NCBI RefSeq assembly: GCF_010994035.1
Contig: NZ_WIXN01000001.1
Span: forward strand, 285,918-349,917
Reading direction: 5' to 3'
Length of the DNA: 64,000 nucleotides
Origin: Virgibacillus aidingensis
GTDB taxonomy: Bacteria; Bacillota; Bacilli; Bacillales; Amphibacillaceae
Shown here: positions 35,618-44,765 of the stretch, piece after piece
How positions within the stretch are numbered: the stretch's first letter is position 1
How the letters are laid out: every line of letters starts with the position of its first letter
Notes under the pieces: model-generated
Databases searched by the model: none
What the model was told of the DNA's origin: nothing
What the model saw: only the letters and a program-made list of their open reading frames with translations
Program-made: the position numbers and the translations under genes

Positions 35618-35788
35618 GTGAATTTTCATACAGAAATATATAAATGTATTGCTCATGACCGGTTAGCACAATTAAAAAAAGAAACCTATGAAAATGAATG
35701 CTTTTATAAAAAAGCAGGATCGATAGAATGGAAAATGAAAATGGATTTATTTCAAAGTCGGATCTTACGGCGCTGGAAGGCTGGATAG
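35618..35788 (+). CDS. Small basic helical protein (56 aa), unknown
   Basis: GTG start preceded by GGGAGAAGG, 56 codons, TAG. The peptide (MNFHTEIYKCIAHDRL at the start, LFQSRILRRWKAG at the end) is charged and helical with no membrane segment. It lies alone, 177 bp before an ABC-transporter operon. Short length makes it uncertain. Confidence 0.45.
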   Translation: MNFHTEIYKCIAHDRLAQLKKETYENECFYKKAGSIEWKMKMDLFQSRILRRWKAG

Positions 35789-35964
35789 TAAATATGTGAA
35801 GATGGATGCTTATATTTTAGTAAAGATAGTGTAAAGTGAATGCGGAGTTACATGAAAACAGTCTCTTTATAAGGGCTGTTTTTATGGTATATCTCCTTTT
35901 AAGTGAAACATTTCGATAAGCAAATACGTATCTGGATTAGTGAAACAGGCAAGGGGGGAGCCGC

Positions 35965-36660
35965 ATGAAAGCATTGGAGTTAAAAAACGTTACAACAACA
36001 ATATCAAATACAACACTTTTGGAAGATATTACTTTTGATTTGAAAGCGGGCTCCGTTAAAGCCCTGGTGGGACACAACGGCGCGGGAAAATCTACCCTGT
36101 TCAAAACTATCCTGGGCATGTTGGAAAAAGCCTCGGGAAAGATTACAGTAAATGAAAATTATGACCAGGATGATTCCTTTTTAACCTTCAAACAAATGAT
36201 ATCATATCTCCCGGAGGAGCCACTACTGTTAACGGAACTGACAGCAATGCAGCACTTTCAGCTATATGGCATGAGCTATGAACTGTCTGAAAGGACATTA
36301 ACAGAACGGGTTAACCGCTATATCTCCGGTTTTGAATTAAAAGACAAATTACATGAGTACCCGGAAGCATTGTCAAAAGGAATGCGGCAAAAAGTACAAA
36401 CTATCTGTGCATTGCTTCCGGATACCCCCATTCTATTAATTGACGAGCCATTTATTGGACTGGATGTGTATGCCATGGATTACCTGCAGGAAGTCATCAA
36501 GCAGAAAGTCCGGAATGGGACAAGTATTTTACTTACAACGCATCAGCTGGAAAGAGTACGGGGGCTGGCGGATTCATTTATTATGCTTCAGCATGGAAAA
36601 ATCCAAAACCAGGGATCAATCAGCGAGTTTGAAACCATTCAGAGGAGAACGGAGTTATGA
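35965..36660 (+). CDS. ABC transporter ATP-binding protein
   Basis: A 231-residue ATPase. Walker A GHNGAGKST is at about 37-45, a Q-loop follows, the signature ALSKGMRQK (C-loop variant of LSGGQ) is near 136, Walker B ILLIDEP near 158, and the H-loop in TTHQLERV near 192. The degenerate signature and domain order fit YthP/EcsA-type exporters. ATG eight bases after AAGGGGGGAG. It overlaps the permease gene by four bases. Confidence 0.92.
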   Translation: MKALELKNVTTTISNTTLLEDITFDLKAGSVKALVGHNGAGKSTLFKTILGMLEKASGKITVNENYDQDDSFLTFKQMISYLPEEPLLLTELTAMQHFQLYGMSYELSERTLTERVNRYISGFELKDKLHEYPEALSKGMRQKVQTICALLPDTPILLIDEPFIGLDVYAMDYLQEVIKQKVRNGTSILLTTHQLERVRGLADSFIMLQHGKIQNQGSISEFETIQRRTEL

Positions 36661-38054
36661 TACGAAAACCCTCTGTCTGGAAAGCATATTTATTTTTAAG
36701 CAAAAACCGCTTTCGTAAAAAAAGAAAGCTCAGCAAAATGGCGTTAGCGCTTGTTATTGATTTAACGACTGCTGTTTATGTCATTTTGTTTCTTGGATAT
36801 ATATTTGCTGCTTTGTTTATATTTGGGGATATTACTGAAGAACTGACACCGTATTTTAACCTGCTTGAAGCCAACGGGGAAAAGGGTTTTTGGATTTTAT
36901 TGACTGTTTTGCCGATAAGATATGTGTTTAAGGCATTCCGTGAGCCAGGGATAAGATTCTCCAGTTCAGAATATCAATTAACGCTTCTTCCATACGCAAG
37001 GAACAAAGTCTGGCTGATGACGCTGCTTGAAAAACTGGTAAAACAAATTGTGATATATGGTTTTGTTTTAGGAGCTGCAGCAATATTAACACCGATTTCC
37101 ATCAACCTCATACTTTCATACATGGCATTATTTTTAACTTACGAAGTGATCATGACCGTACCGCAATGGAAGTTGTTTCAGCAGCGGTTATGGGTGAAAA
37201 TCAGCGTGCTGCTTGCAGTACTCAGCATAAACATAGTTGGATTTTCACTCGAATCGCCGATTGCCGGGCTGGTTTTAGCAGGGGTAATAATTATTTCCCA
37301 TATTTATCTCCTGCCGGGGATATTTAAACACATCGACTGGTCCAGGGTGACGGAAATCAGTGATTATCATATTTGGAATATGCAGCTGATCAGCTTTGCA
37401 TCCAACACTAAAATGAGACGGCAAAAGAGGTTCGGCATTTTTCAGAACAGCCCGAAGCGGAAAGCTCCTTTTCGTACAAAAAAAGCCATTTATCACCGCA
37501 TGTGGAAGGTATATCTGTTTAAAAACTATGAATTATTATTCCGGTTAGTTGGTGCACTTTTCCTTATGTTGATTATACTGCCATTTGTTCATGAAATAGC
37601 ACTGCCAATTGGAGTTGCTATTGCAATATATGCCTATAGCTCAGTCATGTCGACATTTTATATGGACCGCTTTCAGGCTGACATTTTGCAGGCTTTGCCA
37701 TGGGCTCTATCCGGATTTCGGAAAAGTTTCTTTACCTGGGCTGCGTTCGGATGGGGGGTATTATTTATCCCGGCAATGATAGGGATTTATGTTATCGCAG
37801 GTTATTGGTTTGTTCTTTACATTGCGCTTGTGATGAGCGTGTTTTTATATAGTTTTTTCCTGAAAATAAATAAGTCCATGGTCATTCTGGCTAGAAAATC
37901 AAAAGTTTTTCAGCTTGAGGAAGGAATACATTTTGCGAGTATTGTTCTTGTCGGTTTCAGTGGAGTATATCCTTTATTGACATTGATATTTCCGCTTATT
38001 TTAATGCTGGCGATAAAACAAATAAATATGAACGATAAATTTCTTAAAGTGTGA
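36657..38054 (+). CDS. ABC transporter permease
   Basis: A 465-residue integral membrane protein with about ten to twelve hydrophobic segments and a basic N-terminus (RKPSVWKAYLFLSKNRFRKKRK). It is coupled to the ATPase by an ATGA overlap, giving a two-component exporter. Size and paired structure resemble YthQ/EcsB-like proteins. Substrate is unknown; no peptide, immunity or regulator gene is adjacent. Confidence 0.82.
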   Translation: MIRKPSVWKAYLFLSKNRFRKKRKLSKMALALVIDLTTAVYVILFLGYIFAALFIFGDITEELTPYFNLLEANGEKGFWILLTVLPIRYVFKAFREPGIRFSSSEYQLTLLPYARNKVWLMTLLEKLVKQIVIYGFVLGAAAILTPISINLILSYMALFLTYEVIMTVPQWKLFQQRLWVKISVLLAVLSINIVGFSLESPIAGLVLAGVIIISHIYLLPGIFKHIDWSRVTEISDYHIWNMQLISFASNTKMRRQKRFGIFQNSPKRKAPFRTKKAIYHRMWKVYLFKNYELLFRLVGALFLMLIILPFVHEIALPIGVAIAIYAYSSVMSTFYMDRFQADILQALPWALSGFRKSFFTWAAFGWGVLFIPAMIGIYVIAGYWFVLYIALVMSVFLYSFFLKINKSMVILARKSKVFQLEEGIHFASIVLVGFSGVYPLLTLIFPLILMLAIKQINMNDKFLKV

Positions 38055-38161
38055 TGAACATCATAGCAGGCAGTTTTTATTCGCGGTATGATTAGTTATG
38101 GGGATACGGGATGTCTCTGGTCTATCCTGATTTGCAGGCAAGTCGGTATGTCTGCAACAAG

Positions 38162-38201
38162 AAAGGAAGCAAATGCTTATGGAAAGCTTTGCTTCCTTTT
38201 A
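38162..38201 (+). terminator. Terminator after the ABC transporter operon
   Basis: AAAGGAAGCAAA...CTTTGCTTCCTTTT stem-loop with T run. Confidence 0.75.
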
Positions 38202-38347
38202 TATTGCTTAAAAAAATCCATCATTTGTAAAAAAAATGAAACACTTGAAATATAGTTGTAATGTTTTTGGAAAAATTGTGTTTTAGTTAACTGATAAACG
38301 GGTATGTGTTGATGGAACGGATTAATGGCGGCAGGGAGGTAAACAAT

Positions 38348-38617
38348 ATGGAAGACAAAGAAGTTGTTGTATATATTAGTGATAACAGCAGGAAATGTGA
38401 TCAGCTGTTATCCGAACTGGATAAAATGGAGATCAATTATGAAACTAAAAATGTGACGAAAAATAAAAGCTATATGAAGGATCTCCAAAATCAAGGAGTT
38501 TATGGAACACCGGCAACATTTATTGAAAATGATAAAAGTCCAATACTGGGACTTCAGAAAAATAAAATAATCCAGGCTTTGGATGAAGGACAGGGGAATT
38601 GGCAACATTATTTCTAG
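38348..38617 (+). CDS. Glutaredoxin-like protein
   Basis: An 89-residue thioredoxin-fold protein. A single Cys sits at the expected redox position (SRKCDQL, about residue 18); cis-Pro in YGTPATFI near 62. A lone Cys implies a monothiol mechanism or a non-redox role. ATG 38348 follows GGGAGGT by eight bases; upstream in-frame codons precede the site. Confidence 0.75.
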   Translation: MEDKEVVVYISDNSRKCDQLLSELDKMEINYETKNVTKNKSYMKDLQNQGVYGTPATFIENDKSPILGLQKNKIIQALDEGQGNWQHYF

Positions 38618-38687
38618 CCAAACACACTCCAATTAATTTTTGCATAAGTTATTATCAGATAATATTGTGCAAAAGAGGTGTGTACGC

Positions 38688-39083
38688 ATGTTCCATCGTC
38701 CTTATCATCATCCCCGCCAGGAGCAGCCTTTTTATCATTACCATCAGGAAATGGGTCCATTTTCTCATCAACCATTCAACGAAAAACCTCCATATAATGA
38801 ACCGCCTGTTCACCAAACGCCATATGAATATTTTGCAAAGCCGAAACAGCCAAATTGGCAGGACTTTATGCAACAGCAGTATCAAAAGCAGCCGCCGCAG
38901 GGAAATTATCCTCCATACCAGCCAATGAAACCGGCAGGCGGATTTATGAGTAATTTTCAAAATGAGGATGGAAAGGTTGATATTGATAAAATGTTAGGTA
39001 CGGTAGGACAAATGGCCAATACGTATCACCAGGTTTCTCCTATATTTAAACAATTTAGTTCATTTTTGAAAGGGTTTAGATAA
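38688..39083 (+). CDS. yppG: YppG-like spore-coat-type protein
   Basis: A 131-residue protein. The N-terminal 85 residues are rich in His, Pro, Gln and Tyr (HRPYHHPRQEQPFYHYHQ). The C-terminal 45 residues follow the YppG family ending GGFMSxF..DGKVDxDKM..TVGQxANTYHQVSPI. Composition suggests a spore-coat or cross-linked surface role; none is proven. ATG 38688 after AGAGGTG. Confidence 0.78.
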   Translation: MFHRPYHHPRQEQPFYHYHQEMGPFSHQPFNEKPPYNEPPVHQTPYEYFAKPKQPNWQDFMQQQYQKQPPQGNYPPYQPMKPAGGFMSNFQNEDGKVDIDKMLGTVGQMANTYHQVSPIFKQFSSFLKGFR

Positions 39084-39240
39084 ATGGTGATCAAGCTGAT
39101 GTGCAGGATTTACATCGGCTTTTATGTGCTTTGATAAATTACCCAGTTATGGTAAATGAAAAAGGATGCATAACGATGAATGGGTAATATTTTTCGGGAG
39201 AGTGGGCAAATGTATGATAAGAGCATAGAGGTGAATAGAT

Positions 39241-39945
39241 ATGATTGGTTGTTTAATGATACACGGATATACTGGCAGCCCCTATGAAATTTCTCCGCTG
39301 GCAAACCATTTGAAAGAAAATACAAATTGGAAAATAGAAGTGCCTACACTTCCGGGGCATGGGAAGAACCTTGATTTAAGAGATGTTTCCCATGAAAGCT
39401 GGATTGAAACAGCAGAAAAAGAGCTGCAGCAATTAATGCGAAAATGTGACGACATTTATTTGATAGGCTTTTCCATGGGGGGGATGATTGCTTCCTATTT
39501 AGCCGCAAAATACGAGGTAGAGAAGCTTGTGCTGCTGGCTACAGCAGGGAAATATTTGTCCTTTAAGCAAATCGGCATGGATATGGGAGAAATACTGGCC
39601 GATCGCATTAAAGGGGAGCTGGACAGCAACAAAATGTACTTGCATTATAAAAATAAGACGGGACATGTTCCCTTTAAAGCAAACATAGAATTTATGAAGC
39701 TGGTAAGGTTCACGAGGCGTTACTTGAAAAAAGTAAAAACGCCTGTGTTAATTGCACAGGGGCAGCAGGATGGGATGGTCCCATATAAAACAGCATATTA
39801 TCTGGACAAAGAAATTACCTCAGAGGAAAAAGAAGTCGTTTTCTTTGAAAGGTCAAAGCATCTTATTTGTTTAGGTGACGATAAAGACACCTTGAACTCC
39901 ATGGTACTTGACTTTTTGAATAAACCTGCTGTAGATGCAAAATAG
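39241..39945 (+). CDS. Alpha/beta-hydrolase, carboxylesterase type
   Basis: A 234-residue hydrolase of the thermostable-carboxylesterase/monoacylglycerol-lipase type. The oxyanion HGYTG is near 8-12, nucleophile Ser in GFSMGG near 80, Asp in GQQDGMVP near 177, and His in SKHLIC near 206. All three catalytic residues are present. It hydrolyses short- or medium-chain esters. ATG with a GAGGTG site; convergent with degV. Confidence 0.9.
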   Translation: MIGCLMIHGYTGSPYEISPLANHLKENTNWKIEVPTLPGHGKNLDLRDVSHESWIETAEKELQQLMRKCDDIYLIGFSMGGMIASYLAAKYEVEKLVLLATAGKYLSFKQIGMDMGEILADRIKGELDSNKMYLHYKNKTGHVPFKANIEFMKLVRFTRRYLKKVKTPVLIAQGQQDGMVPYKTAYYLDKEITSEEKEVVFFERSKHLICLGDDKDTLNSMVLDFLNKPAVDAK

Positions 39946-39946
39946 G

Positions 39947-39990
39947 GATGGTTCTCCAGTTTCATAAGAGATCATCCCTCTGTTATTTTA
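39947..39990. terminator. Terminator between esterase and degV
   Basis: GGGATG / CATCCC paired arms (AGGGATGGTTCTC...GAGATCATCCCT) followed by TGTTATTTTAAT. Confidence 0.6.
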
Positions 39991-40842
39991 ATCCCTGAAA
40001 AATGCAATGACCAATGCTCCTTTACCGCAGTATGTGGAAATTAACGGACCTGTTTCGGTAATATAGGCATCTTTAAACGGATATTTTTTCTTGATGTCGG
40101 CGAGTACTGATTTTGCTCTTGTTTCGTCATTGCAATGGGACATGGCAATGATTTTATTCTCCGCGTTCTTTGTATACTCGCCGATTTGTTCGATAAAGCG
40201 GCGAATGGATCTTTTTTCCCCGCGCACTTTTTCCGTTACTTCAATTGTTCCTTCTTCGCTTCCCTTCATTAACAATTTAATATTCAGGGTTTTGGCAAGG
40301 GCACCTTTCACTTTGTCCAAACGTCCGCCCATAATTAAATTCTCCAAAGTTTTTAATACGAATAAAGAGGTTGTTTTCTCTATTTTCCGGGAAAGATGGG
40401 CAACAATTTGATCAAATGTTTCGTTTTCTGCTATCTTTTTCTTTGCCTCATGCAATAGAAGTGCGACCCCGCACGAGGCTGTTTTCGTGTTTAATACTTC
40501 AATTACACGGTCCGGCTCTTCCTCCAGCAGTATATTTTTTCCGGCAACAGCATTTTCATAAGTACTGCTTAGCCCTTTGGATATACTAAGCATAATAATT
40601 GGTTTTTCTTTGTTCACCTTTTTATATGCTTCATAAAAATCATGCGGACTCGGCGCTGCCGACTGCGGGAGTTCATTCGTTTCTTTTATTTTTTGATAAA
40701 ATGCGGGGAGGTCGATATCTACTCCACTTTTATATTCGCCATCTTTAAAATGCAAATACAGGGGCACGATCTGCAGATTCATTGCTTCTGCCAATTCTTT
40801 TGGTATATCCGCTCCACTGTCAGTCATTAATTGTATGTTCAA
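39988..40842 (-). CDS. DegV-family fatty-acid-binding protein
   Basis: A 284-residue DegV/FakB-type protein. The N-terminus MTDSGADIP, SAAPSPHDF near 62 and SxGLSSTYENA near 90 contact the fatty-acid carboxylate and phosphate in the family. It presents fatty acids to FakA kinase in other Firmicutes; here the name is by homology. TTG start, with GGGTGATC before it. Monocistronic. Confidence 0.9.
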   Translation of the reverse strand: MNIQLMTDSGADIPKELAEAMNLQIVPLYLHFKDGEYKSGVDIDLPAFYQKIKETNELPQSAAPSPHDFYEAYKKVNKEKPIIMLSISKGLSSTYENAVAGKNILLEEEPDRVIEVLNTKTASCGVALLLHEAKKKIAENETFDQIVAHLSRKIEKTTSLFVLKTLENLIMGGRLDKVKGALAKTLNIKLLMKGSEEGTIEVTEKVRGEKRSIRRFIEQIGEYTKNAENKIIAMSHCNDETRAKSVLADIKKKYPFKDAYITETGPLISTYCGKGALVIAFFRD

Positions 40843-41051
40843 AAGATCACCCGGTTTCTTGTTTTTATTTAAATTATATCAATAATTTTATGCTGGTTGT
40901 ATCATTTTTACTCTGTTTTATTAAATCATATGGAGAGGCTGATGGGAATGCCCCCCGCCTTATATCTTGCTGTATGTCAAGCTTTGAAGCTGTTCAAAAG
41001 AAGGAGTAGCAGCTGGTGCAATTTTAACCAAACAAGTTTATCGTCCCATGT

Positions 41052-41957
41052 TCAGCTTTTTTTTGATATGGTAACAGATGGTTTTCTGGTAGTGCTCATG
41101 ATAAACAGGAACAGGCCGAATATGACAATGGCTCCACCGAGCAATTGCGACCATGTAACCACTTCTCCGAGAATAAAGTATGCAAGTATGGTTGCCCCAA
41201 CAGGTTCAAATACAATTCCCATGGAAATGGTAGCGGTACTCAGCCATTTAAGGGCCCAGTTAAATAAGGAATGGCCTAAAAAGGTCGGGAAAATGGCCAA
41301 TGCCAGAAATAGCCAACAGTGATCAGCAGGGTATCCGGTAAAATCGTTTTGCAGCACAACATTGTATAAAATCAAGGCGATAGAAGCTATGCCATAAACA
41401 AGAAACGTATATGTCATTAAAGACAGGTTTCTCCTCGCCGATTGTCCCATGAGAAAATATGCGGTTACCGTGATGGCCCCCAGCAGTGCCAGTATGTCGC
41501 CGAACAGTGCTAACCCGCTGATCTGAAAGTCTCCCCAGCTGATAATAATGCTGCCAAATAAGGCAATAAGCATACTGATAATCGCACCGGAAGAAAAGCG
41601 CTCCTTGAAAAATAAGTATGTGCCCAAAAAAGCAAATATCGGCTGTAAGCTGACAAGTACAACCGAGCTGGCAACAGATGTATAATTCAGGGATTCAAAC
41701 CAGAGAATAAAATGAGCAGCTAAAAAAATACCTGCAAATATAGATAGAATCCAGTCTTTATTGGATATTTTTTTAAACTCATGACGATATTTCATTAAAA
41801 TAATTGGCAGCATAAGCAGTGCAGCAAATAATAACCGGTAATTTGCAATAATGGCTGCAGGTGCTTCATCCGCCAGCCTTACCAAAATGGCGGAAGCAGA
41901 CACTGTAATTACCCCTATAACTACTGCTGCATGCGGATTAAATGGAGGGAGCCGCAT
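41052..41957 (-). CDS. EamA/DMT-family transporter
   Basis: A 301-residue protein with ten hydrophobic segments in two EamA repeats and a basic C-terminus (RKPSVTISKKS). It is not especially close to the EamA protein at 23.5 kb. ATG 41957 is seven bases after AAGGAGGT; an in-frame ATG at 41981 precedes that site. Substrate unknown. The spacer to degV (40843-41051) contains no gene. Confidence 0.86.
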   Translation of the reverse strand: MRLPPFNPHAAVVIGVITVSASAILVRLADEAPAAIIANYRLLFAALLMLPIILMKYRHEFKKISNKDWILSIFAGIFLAAHFILWFESLNYTSVASSVVLVSLQPIFAFLGTYLFFKERFSSGAIISMLIALFGSIIISWGDFQISGLALFGDILALLGAITVTAYFLMGQSARRNLSLMTYTFLVYGIASIALILYNVVLQNDFTGYPADHCWLFLALAIFPTFLGHSLFNWALKWLSTATISMGIVFEPVGATILAYFILGEVVTWSQLLGGAIVIFGLFLFIMSTTRKPSVTISKKS

Positions 41958-42295
41958 TGGAGGACCTCCTTGTATATTCATGATGTGTTTTAGTTTATCA
42001 TGGTCTTACGTAAAAATCATTTATCTTGTTAGTATCACCGCGGATTATGTGATATGATAATACAGGCTTAATTTTTAGGTTCTTGTGATAAGGATGCAAC
42101 ATTGAATATAATTTCATGAATATATTTTCAACATACAAATGAAAAATTTTCAACATATGCGTTTATGAAGTTTAACTTAAAAACACTAAAGGTTTACGGT
42201 TAAATAGGGGCGGGAAACGAATTGTAGACCAATGTATAACATTATAAAAGCTGGCTTATCACTAAGCTTACCGGCAGAAATTAAACTTATTGTAT

Positions 42296-42366
42296 TTTTT
42301 GGCGGTAGACCCATTATTATGGCAGATTGCGGCTTTGAGCCATGCTAGTTCCTCATCCGCCAAAAA
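42296..42366 (+). other. Structured leader candidate upstream of cshA
   Basis: TTTTTGGCGG (42296-42305) pairs perfectly with CCGCCAAAAA (42357-42366); inside, ATGGC / GCCAT forms a second helix. It ends 47 bases before the cshA start. The rest of 41958-42295 shows no gene. A folded leader would suit a cold-regulated RNA-helicase mRNA. Confidence 0.45.
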
Positions 42367-42413
42367 TTGCCATCGAGAATATGAAATAGCAGTAAAAAGG
42401 AGTAGAGTATCAA

Positions 42414-43877
42414 GTGACAACATTTAATGAATTAAATATTTCAAATCCAATTATGAAAGCTTTGGAAAACATGGGATTTGAAGAAGCGACTCCGATTCAA
42501 TCGGAAACAATTCCATATGGACTGGAAGGTCATGATGTGATTGGACAGGCCCAGACCGGTACGGGAAAAACAGCAGCATTTGGCATACCAATGATCGAGA
42601 AAATCGATGCAAAGCAAAGAAAAATACAGGGACTTGTCGTGGCGCCAACCCGTGAATTGGCGATTCAGGTGGCAGAGGAGCTCAATAGGCTGAGTAAATT
42701 TACAGGAATCCGGGCATTGGCCATTTTCGGCGGTCAGCAGATGGACCGGCAAATTCGTGCACTAAAAGAAGGTCCGCAAATCGTAGTTGCGACTCCGGGA
42801 AGATTGCTTGACCATATGCGCAGGAGAACTATCCGGATTGACATGGTGGGAATAACGGTATTGGATGAAGCGGATGAAATGTTAAACATGGGATTTATCG
42901 ATGATATCCGTGAAATTTTAAAAGCCATACCGGAAGAAAGACAGACATTATTATTTTCGGCAACCATGCCAAAAGAGATTCGCGATATTGCGACAAACAT
43001 GATGAATAATCCAAAGGAAATTAAAGTTAAAGCAAAAGAAATGACCGTGGAAAATATTGATCAGTTTTTCATTGAAATCCCGGAAAAATTCAAGTTTGAT
43101 ACATTAAATAACCATTTGGACATAAATTCACCGGAACTTGCTATTGTGTTCAGCAGAACAAAAAAGCGCGTAGATGAAATTACAGAAGGCCTGCAGGCGA
43201 GAGGTTACCGTGCTGAAGGAATCCATGGGGACCTGACGCAGGGAAAACGCATGTCTGTATTAAATAAATTTAAAAATGGCCGGGTGGATGTACTGGTGGC
43301 AACGGACGTGGCAGCAAGAGGCCTGGATATTTCCGGTGTGACCCATGTGTATAATTTTGATATACCACAAGATCCGGAAAGCTATGTGCACCGTATTGGC
43401 AGGACCGGAAGAGCGGGGCGGACGGGAGAAGCCATCTCTTTCATTACACCAAGAGAAATGGCGCATCTGCAGTTAATTGAAAAAACGACGAAAAGTAAAA
43501 TGAAACGCCTGGTGCCGCCTACCATTCATGATGCACGCAAGGGACAGCAGCAGGTTACCGTAGACAAAATAATGAAAACAATTGAAGAGTCTGATTTAAA
43601 ACCGTACAAGCAAACAGCAAATGAACTGCTTGAGGATCATGATTCCATCTCCGTCATTGCAGCTGCATTAAAGCTAATGACGAAAGAACGAAGAGATACA
43701 CCGGTAAGAATCTCTTCCGTGGCACCAATCAGCGTGAAAAAAGCACAGCGGTCCAAGGATAATAACCGCCGTTCCAATAAAAAAAGATTTTATGGAAAAC
43801 GGGGACAAGGAAACCGAGGACAGGGCGGCAGGAATCAAGGCGGCAGAAACCGCAAAGGGAATTATCACAAACGCTAA
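42414..43877 (+). CDS. cshA: DEAD-box RNA helicase CshA
   Basis: A 487-residue helicase: Q motif (TPIQSE), motif I AQTGTGKT, Ia PTRELA, II DEAD, III SAT, IV-V ([11 protein letters not shown]) and [10 protein letters not shown], followed by a C-terminal region rich in Arg/Gly ([12 protein letters not shown]). It unwinds RNA in the degradosome and in ribosome assembly and matters in the cold. GTG start after AAGGAGTAGAG. First gene of the conserved ydb/ydc block. Confidence 0.96.
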   Translation: MTTFNELNISNPIMKALENMGFEEATPIQSETIPYGLEGHDVIGQAQTGTGKTAAFGIPMIEKIDAKQRKIQGLVVAPTRELAIQVAEELNRLSKFTGIRALAIFGGQQMDRQIRALKEGPQIVVATPGRLLDHMRRRTIRIDMVGITVLDEADEMLNMGFIDDIREILKAIPEERQTLLFSATMPKEIRDIATNMMNNPKEIKVKAKEMTVENIDQFFIEIPEKFKFDTLNNHLDINSPELAIVFSRTKKRVDEITEGLQARGYRAEGIHGDLTQGKRMSVLNKFKNGRVDVLVATDVAARGLDISGVTHVYNFDIPQDPESYVHRIGRTGRAGRTGEAISFITPREMAHLQLIEKTTKSKMKRLVPPTIHDARKGQQQVTVDKIMKTIEESDLKPYKQTANELLEDHDSISVIAAALKLMTKERRDTPVRISSVAPISVKKAQRSKDNNRRSNKKRFYGKRGQGNRGQGGRNQGGRNRKGNYHKR

Positions 43878-43894
43878 ATAAAAGATAGACCTGG

Positions 43895-43928
43895 AAAAAG
43901 CTCTCTTTGGGATAAGGGGCTTTTTTCT
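43895..43928 (+). terminator. Terminator of cshA
   Basis: GAAAAAGCTC / GGGCTTTTTTC stem with a 16-base loop and T run. Confidence 0.75.
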
Positions 43929-44285
43929 TTGCTTAGCAAAATTTTTATTTTTTAAGCTGGGATTAGGGTTGTTCGTTTAGCCTTATCCGGCTCCAACAGA
44001 CAACAGAAACTATTTGGAAGTTTTTCTACACTTCTATAATGAGCCTGCGCATTTATTCTTTTGAAACTTGTGGTGGGAGATCCGGTCGTTATAAGTGAAC
44101 TAAATGATTCACGCTTGTTTTTAAGCTTATCCGGTCGTTTATAAACATTAAAAGTGAACGGGCTTATGGTAGAATGAACTCAAGTCCTATTGCTAATCCT
44201 CATAATGATTAGTACATATGAAATTTGCAATAAGACCCGTGATCGGCATCTGCCCTAATAATGGAACATACAGGAGGATTGTAAA
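43929..44285. other. Spacer with a partial direct repeat
   Basis: ATCCGGTCGTT-ATAA followed by GTGAAC occurs at about 44080-44100, and again as ATCCGGTCGTTTATAA followed, 9 bases later, by GTGAAC at 44129-44159. No gene. Confidence 0.5.
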
Positions 44286-44765
44286 ATGAGACAGCCCCCC
44301 AGAAATGCTATTGCCAAAGATGCCATTAAAGTGTGGAAAATTACAGGAGCTATTTTTACCGGCTTTCTTTTGCTTGCTGCAGTAATCATTGCAACGGTTT
44401 CCTATTTTAATGGTTATACATATTGGTTTACGGTGATTGCCATCATGATTACTCTATTAAGTGCTTTATTATTTATATTTATACTGCCGAAACTTCGCTG
44501 GAGAAGGTGGCGTTACGAGGTGTTTGAACAGGAAATATATATCCAGTACGGTATTTTGATCGTTTCCCGGACTTTGGTGCCCATGATCCGGGTTCAGCAT
44601 GTGGATACAAAACAGGGACCGATATTAAAGGGGTATTCCCTTGCAACGGTGACTGTATCAACTGCGGCCACAACCCATGAAATACCTGCACTCCTGGAGG
44701 AGGACGCATCAGAATTAAGAGACAGAATTTCAGCATTGGCAAGGGTGGATGAAGATGATGTCTAG
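44286..44765 (+). CDS. ydbS: PH-domain (bPH2) membrane protein YdbS
   Basis: A 159-residue protein. Two membrane segments (about 20-40 and 45-65) are followed by one bPH2 domain (about 70-155) with the usual YEVFEQEIYIQYGILI ... RVQHVDTKQGP pattern. In B. subtilis ydbS-ydbT belong to the sigma-W envelope-stress regulon and protect against certain antimicrobial peptides; gene order makes the assignment secure. Overlaps ydbT by 17 bases. Confidence 0.92.
   Translation: MRQPPRNAIAKDAIKVWKITGAIFTGFLLLAAVIIATVSYFNGYTYWFTVIAIMITLLSALLFIFILPKLRWRRWRYEVFEQEIYIQYGILIVSRTLVPMIRVQHVDTKQGPILKGYSLATVTVSTAATTHEIPALLEEDASELRDRISALARVDEDDV

Noticed and set aside
44062..44090. Sigma-W promoter (TGAAAC ... 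CGTT) before ydbS
   Set aside because: TGAAAC is present, but CGT(T) is 19 bases on instead of about 16 followed by CGTA; spacing and sequence do not fit.
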